64,000 nucleotides of DNA from Paramacrobiotus metropolitanus (Eukaryota > Tardigrada > Eutardigrada > Parachela > Macrobiotidae): the NCBI RefSeq assembly GCF_019649055.1, contig NW_026570238.1, positions 248,001 to 312,000 on the forward strand. The letters are read 5' to 3'. The notes beneath the pieces were generated by a model. That model saw only the letters and a list, made by a program, of their open reading frames with translations. It did no database searches and was not told the DNA's origin. Position numbers and translations under genes: made by a program. Position 1 is the first letter of the stretch. Every line of letters begins with the position of its first letter. Positions 59,883 through 64,000 of this stretch are shown here, piece after piece.

Positions 59883-61952
59883 TCATTTCCGTTTATTTGG
59901 CTTTGTCGGATGTTTACGCTTTTTTGGCTCATTAGGTGTATTGCGCAATCCCGAAAACGGCTGAACAGCTGTAAATTTTTTCGACAACCGCTTTGAGGAG
60001 CGCTTATCGCGTTTTTTGTTTTCAAAATCTTTTTCGATCGCTGCCAGCATAACCAGGCTTTCGGTCAGTTCTGTTGTGGGCAGAAATGGGTTGACCAGCG
60101 TCACACGCCGCGCCCCTTCCGCATCGTCGGAAACATCGGCATCTTCCATTGCGCTCTGCCGGTGGGACTCTCCATGCATCTCTAAATGTTCGATTTCTTT
60201 GACGAGCTTATCAATATCCGACTCTTGGGAGAACAGTGCAACAAGATCTTTTCCATCTTTTTTGGTTTCGCCTTTGCGCAAAACTTCTTCCAAGCTCTCC
60301 GCACCACTGACAAATTTGATCTCTCTGAAATTAAGTAAAAAAATATGTTACAATTTTCAGTGATGGATCCAACGAAATGCATGCGCATGCAGCTTTGTTC
60401 GAGAAGATCGAAGCACTGGGTACCTTTGTTTGTCCATCAACCGTAGTTTTGCTTTTTCTGGAGTGCCGAAAACCTTTCCCGGCTTAGCTTTAGGTAGCAA
60501 AATTTTAGCACCCATATTCTCAATATATTCTTCTGCAGCATCCTTGGAAATGGGCCCCTTCAGTATAACCGGATTTTTGGCCTGCATGCCGGTAGCTTTC
60601 CTGGCAATTTTTTGGCTGTACGTTCTCCTGAACATCTCTTTTCTCAGTTCCTTGGTTGCGTTCTCCAAAACTGATAACTTTTTCATCCACTGGGCAGCAC
60701 GAAACCGTCCCCGCGCGCGCAACACTTTTCCTGTTTCAAGCAGATCTTCGCATTCTTGTTTGAGTTGACTTAGCTCTTCCTGTAGGATGACCTTTGTCGG
60801 TACCACATTAGCTTTATCGTTCAGCTGAGCCAACGAATGCATTTTCGCATCATGAACTTTATCCCGCTCGGAAGTCACTCCGTGAATACTGTGACGCAGC
60901 TGGGACTCATAAGTCTTAAATGTATCATTGGCGCTCATGATATCCTGCATTGTGCGGTCAATATGGTATTCCAGTAACCGCAGGGAGACTTCCTGCTTTT
61001 CCGTCTCTTGTTGTAAATGTTCGACAGACGTTTGCAAACCATCTCTTTCGTTGATTATGTCAGCGAGGGTTTGTTTAATCACTTCCAGATTGATGACCTT
61101 TGCAACAGTGCTTATGTCAACCTGTTGGGCGAAAGATTCCATTAGTTTTTTTGATATGAGATCCATCGCGTCGGTTTTCGCTCTGGCGGAGGCTACTTCG
61201 GCAGCAGCAATGTCTGCTTTACGTTTTTCCACTTGCTTTTCCATTATGCGATAATACAATCGATATTCTTCGACTTCTAAGGCCTTCTGATGTAGTTCCT
61301 CGGCAAACTTGGCTTTCAAATCCATCTTGAAAATCTCCATATCGGCTAGACGTTTCTGCTGCACTTTATGGTAATGCGAGGAGAGCTGCGCCATTGTTAC
61401 TTCCAAATGATGACGACGTATGAGTCGCATCACTAGAATGTTAATAAAATACGTAATTTCCAAAATGCGTTCAATACCTGACAGCTAATTGTTCGGTTTT
61501 ATCAAGCAAGGGCAAGATCCGCGTTTGGAAGTAAAGCGAAGAAATAGAAAAAACACGCTGTGTAGAAAAGTTAATGGCGATTTACACCTAATTAATTGCG
61601 GGTGACCTTTTATAGCTTGCGCTTCCTGATCCGCAACATCGTCGATTCTTCGTTTGACAATTTCCTGCAACTGCTGCCATTTGTAGTGGAATTTGCGCTC
61701 CAGCTGCTCCAGTCCTTCGACACTGGTTTGCTTGATTTTTTCTTGCAGGTCATGGTTAGCAGATAAGAGTTTGTTGAAGGATTGTATTTGCTACAGATTT
61801 TCCAGTATAATTAGATTGATCGTTGATACCAATAATTATAAGTACCTGCGCACATGGCACACGCTTACGCTTACTGCTTACATGGATTATACGCTTAATT
61901 CCAGCTTCGTTTGTTTGGCTAAGAGCATGATTTGTTGGAGCTCGACCCACAT
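59883..61952 (-). CDS. Coiled-coil protein, family not identified
   Basis: Exons: 61893-61952, 61607-61790, 60424-61477 and 59883-60324. The phases agree and the product is 579 residues if the ATG at 61950-61952 is used. It is almost entirely heptad-rich helix up to about residue 360 (ANHDLQEKIKQTSVEGLEQL; HHLEVTMAQLSSHYHKVQQK; SLRLLEYHIDRTMQDIM). A basic, less helical segment follows (AAQWMKKL; KPGKVFGTPEKAKLRLMDKQ), then a tail ending in a Lys/Arg cluster that could be a nuclear signal or microtubule-binding patch. Composition resembles the many CCDC/CFAP ciliary proteins, and CFAP77 is close by, but I see no diagnostic motif. Confidence 0.7.
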
Positions 61953-62970
61953 TAATTACTGCTTGGGTTCTAAGGTGGTGGGAAAATAATATCTTCCCGT
62001 CTGCCTCCAGGGTCCTCTGGGCAGTGAATCTTCGGATTTTGAATTCTGTGAATTAAGATCGTACAAATTACAAATAACGCGAGAACGCAAGAAAAGTCCG
62101 CGTTACGCATTTTTCATACTTTGTTAATTATGAAGTGTTATGAACAATCACCATCAGAAATTCAGAATCATCGGCTGCTGCTTTCTTATCGAGCTCATTA
62201 CTGTTTAGTAAGCGGAGCTATAATTAATAATTTTGTCCAACATTTTTAAGGACAAGAAAAACTGGTTTTTCAAAAACAAGCAAGCACGTAAGTGAAAGAC
62301 AGCAGTTGTAGGCTTATTTAATAAATTTTTAATTTCAGCAACAACTTGTAGATTTCAGCAACAACTTGTACAGATAGCTACATAAATTAAAAATTCATTA
62401 AAATATAAGCAATAAACATTAGACAGTAGACACTCTGATCTGCGTGGCATGGCTTGCCCACTCGCTTGCTTTGTTTCGAACGGCTTTCCAAAAACCAAAC
62501 TGCTTCCTCTTTCGAGTCCGAGCAAGCCAAATCGCTCCCATGATTCAAGACGGCATCTATTCAAGAGCCGTATTGAAGATTTTCTTACGTTTAAGATTAC
62601 GAGTGGTGAATTAGGAAAAAGTCCCAAGAACTTTTATTTTATCGCTAGCGGATAATTTTCCCGATTTTTCGCCATTGCATGCGTGTATTAATTTGCGATT
62701 GTTATGACTGTTTGTCGTAGTGTTCGATAGTGGAGATTTGTTCCACCGTGATAATGTAGCGACGAACATCTCTGCTCGCAACGATATGTTAAGTGGATCG
62801 TGTAATCACTAAGTCCATTGTATTTTCCAGTCCTTGGTCCGTGCACCAATCTGAACCTGTCCACCGATTGCGATTACGAAAAGTGCTTAGAGCAGAACTG
62901 GATGGGTGATTCGTGAAGCGCTTGTGTCCGATATTACGGGTCTAAATACTGATGATCGTACTGGTACAGG
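61953..62970. other. Divergent intergenic region
   Basis: Shared upstream region of the coiled-coil gene (-) and the Arg-rich gene (+). It contains a 20 bp tandem duplication at 62332-62371 (ATTTCAGCAACAACTTGTAG-like). Open frames at 62355-62655 on both strands look like chance. Confidence 0.5.
62332..62371. repeat. 20 bp tandem duplication, 2 copies
   Basis: Units 62332-62351 and 62352-62371 differ only in the last base. Confidence 0.95.
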
Positions 62971-64000
62971 ATGTCTTCTATGGCACAAGCTTATCGTCGC
63001 TTAGCCAGTGGTGCTGGCAGAGCTTCTCCGCGTAAACGACAGCCCGCTCCGAGACAGCCTCGAGCTCCACAGCCTGCAAGGGGTCGCCGGCGACGCAGAG
63101 AAGAGCGTTACGATTCTTCGCCCGATCTATCCGGGAGTGATGACGAAGCTACGGGCAGGCGACGCAGAAAGCGGCCTGTGCGACAGCGAGGAGCCGTGCT
63201 TCCGCCACCTGCACCCCCTCCTGCTCCGCTGGCAGCGGAAGAATCCGATGCAGGCTCGTCAGATGACGATGTGGACGAGGGGCCGAATTTCGCTAATTTT
63301 ATCGCTCAGCCCGCAAATCTACTGTTGAATCCGATCGCCGACAATCCCACCGCAGATGGTGGGGCTGTTCCAGAAGCAGCAGCTGCTGCAGGGCCCCCGC
63401 TAGTCCAGAGAAATGGAGAACAAAATCTCGATAATAACGAACAAGCTTTGAATGTGAATGCGCCTTCAGTTAAAGTTGAAATACCGAGGCCTGCCGTTCA
63501 AACACGGATATTACAACCCACAAATATCGAAAGACCAGCGCAGGAGCGGATTTTTGCTGTGGATGGTAAACTGGAAGTGCGGTTGAATGAACCCACGTTA
63601 TCCGTACTGGAAATTCCCACCGCGATGAAAGATCCGCCATTTTATCGGATATCGACGCAACTCATAGGATGCCATAATATTTGTAAGTTTGAAGTTGTTT
63701 TTCATTCTGTCTTGGCCCCATAGTCTGACTTCATTATAATTGTGACTACGCACAGATATGCTTTACAGTGGTGTAAGCCTACGTTTTGTTGTCGATAACG
63801 ATAACTGGTTGCTTTTAAACATCGTTTTAGTGGGGTTCTTTGTAGTTACGTTAGTGAAATTTAAAGTGCGATTTAATTAGAAGTTATTGCATCATGCTTT
63901 TCGCAGCACGAGATCCTACCCTGACTTCGCGTGGGGTTAACCGGAGTGTTTTGTTGTCCTTTGTTTGCGGTCCGCAAGAAGCTATGATGAACGAACGCGC
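62971..64000 (+). CDS. Arg/Pro-rich protein with a possible PINIT-like domain (runs off the window)
   Basis: Exon 1, 62971-63682, starts at ATG MSSMAQAYRRLASG. It begins with a very basic region (GRRRRREER; GRRRRKRPVRQRG, nuclear-signal-like), then a Pro/Ala and acidic low-complexity part (EESDAGSSDDDVDEG), then an ordered block (FAVDGKLEVRLNEPTLSVLE ... DPPFYRISTQLIGCHNI). The donor splits a codon, and exon 2 starts at 63906 after TTTTCGCAG, continuing in frame as SRDPTLTSRGVNRSVLLSFV to the window end. The PPFY...LI...FV.GPQE pattern resembles the start of the PINIT domain of PIAS SUMO ligases, but I see no SAP domain and the RING part would be outside the window. VKVE near residue 170 is a sumoylation consensus. 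Gene certain, identity tentative. Confidence 0.5.

Noticed and set aside
1-64000. tRNA, rRNA or CRISPR features
   Set aside because: I saw no convincing T-loop/acceptor pairing, no rRNA-like conserved block and no regularly spaced repeat array. A covariance-model scan would be needed to exclude tRNAs.

Overview
This is a 64 kb stretch of a compact animal genome. The genes have short spliceosomal introns (about 40-130 bp are common, with clean GT..AG junctions), lie on both strands a few kb apart, and use the standard code. A secreted LEA-like amphipathic-helix protein beside ordinary metazoan genes (CCN growth factor, astacin, SLC16 transporter, axonemal proteins) makes a tardigrade the best guess, but this is inference; nothing in the window proves the phylum. 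Identifications rest on reading translated exons against remembered family motifs. No search was run.

Layout. 0.4-4.4 kb (+) CFAP206, an axonemal radial-spoke-base protein. 4.6-6.0 kb (-) a CCN-family matricellular protein (IGFBP, VWC, TSP1 and cystine-knot modules). 6-10.6 kb has no gene I can name. 10.6-11.8 kb (-) ribosomal protein eL43, with an ATG-only first exon. 12.5-13.4 kb (+) intronless TACO1/YebC-family protein. 16.9-19.9 kb (+) an intact monocarboxylate transporter-like gene. 21.7-24.3 kb (+) an unfamiliar multi-zinc-finger gene in phase-0 modular exons. 27.2-30 kb (-) unrecognised coding exons. 31.4-33.9 kb (-) a 5'-truncated, frameshifted copy of the transporter. 33.9-34.7 kb (-) an unrecognised acidic-tailed protein with an in-frame stop. 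36.8-37.0 kb a hAT-like MITE. 38.0-40.2 kb (+) TRAPPC13. 40.4-42.6 kb (-) an astacin metalloprotease. 44.5-46.8 kb (+) FHIP2. 47.5-48.3 kb (-) a SUMO with a long acidic N-terminus. 49.1-54.5 kb (-) two tandem sulfite oxidases lacking the cytochrome b5 domain. 56.2-57.8 kb (+) CFAP77-like. 58.0-59.1 kb (-) secreted LEA-like protein. 59.9-62.0 kb (-) a coiled-coil protein. 63.0 kb to the end (+) an Arg-rich protein with a possible PINIT domain.

The most striking structure is a large inverted duplication. About 17.5-21.3 kb (+) matches about 27.3-33.9 kb in reverse, around a 5.9 kb spacer that holds the zinc-finger gene. The two arms have decayed reciprocally: the left arm keeps the working transporter and a broken copy of an unknown gene's last exon, while the right arm keeps that exon open and a broken transporter. 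Other curiosities are three unrelated tandem duplications of exactly 29 bp, two perfect hairpins (19 bp and 17 bp arms), and single-site breaks in conserved genes (two at G-runs, so possibly sequence errors).

Functionally the window is a mixture rather than one pathway. Two axonemal genes, a trafficking pair (TRAPPC13, FHIP2) and a SUMO plus a possible PIAS-like protein are noteworthy neighbours, but co-location is not evidence of cooperation in a eukaryote.
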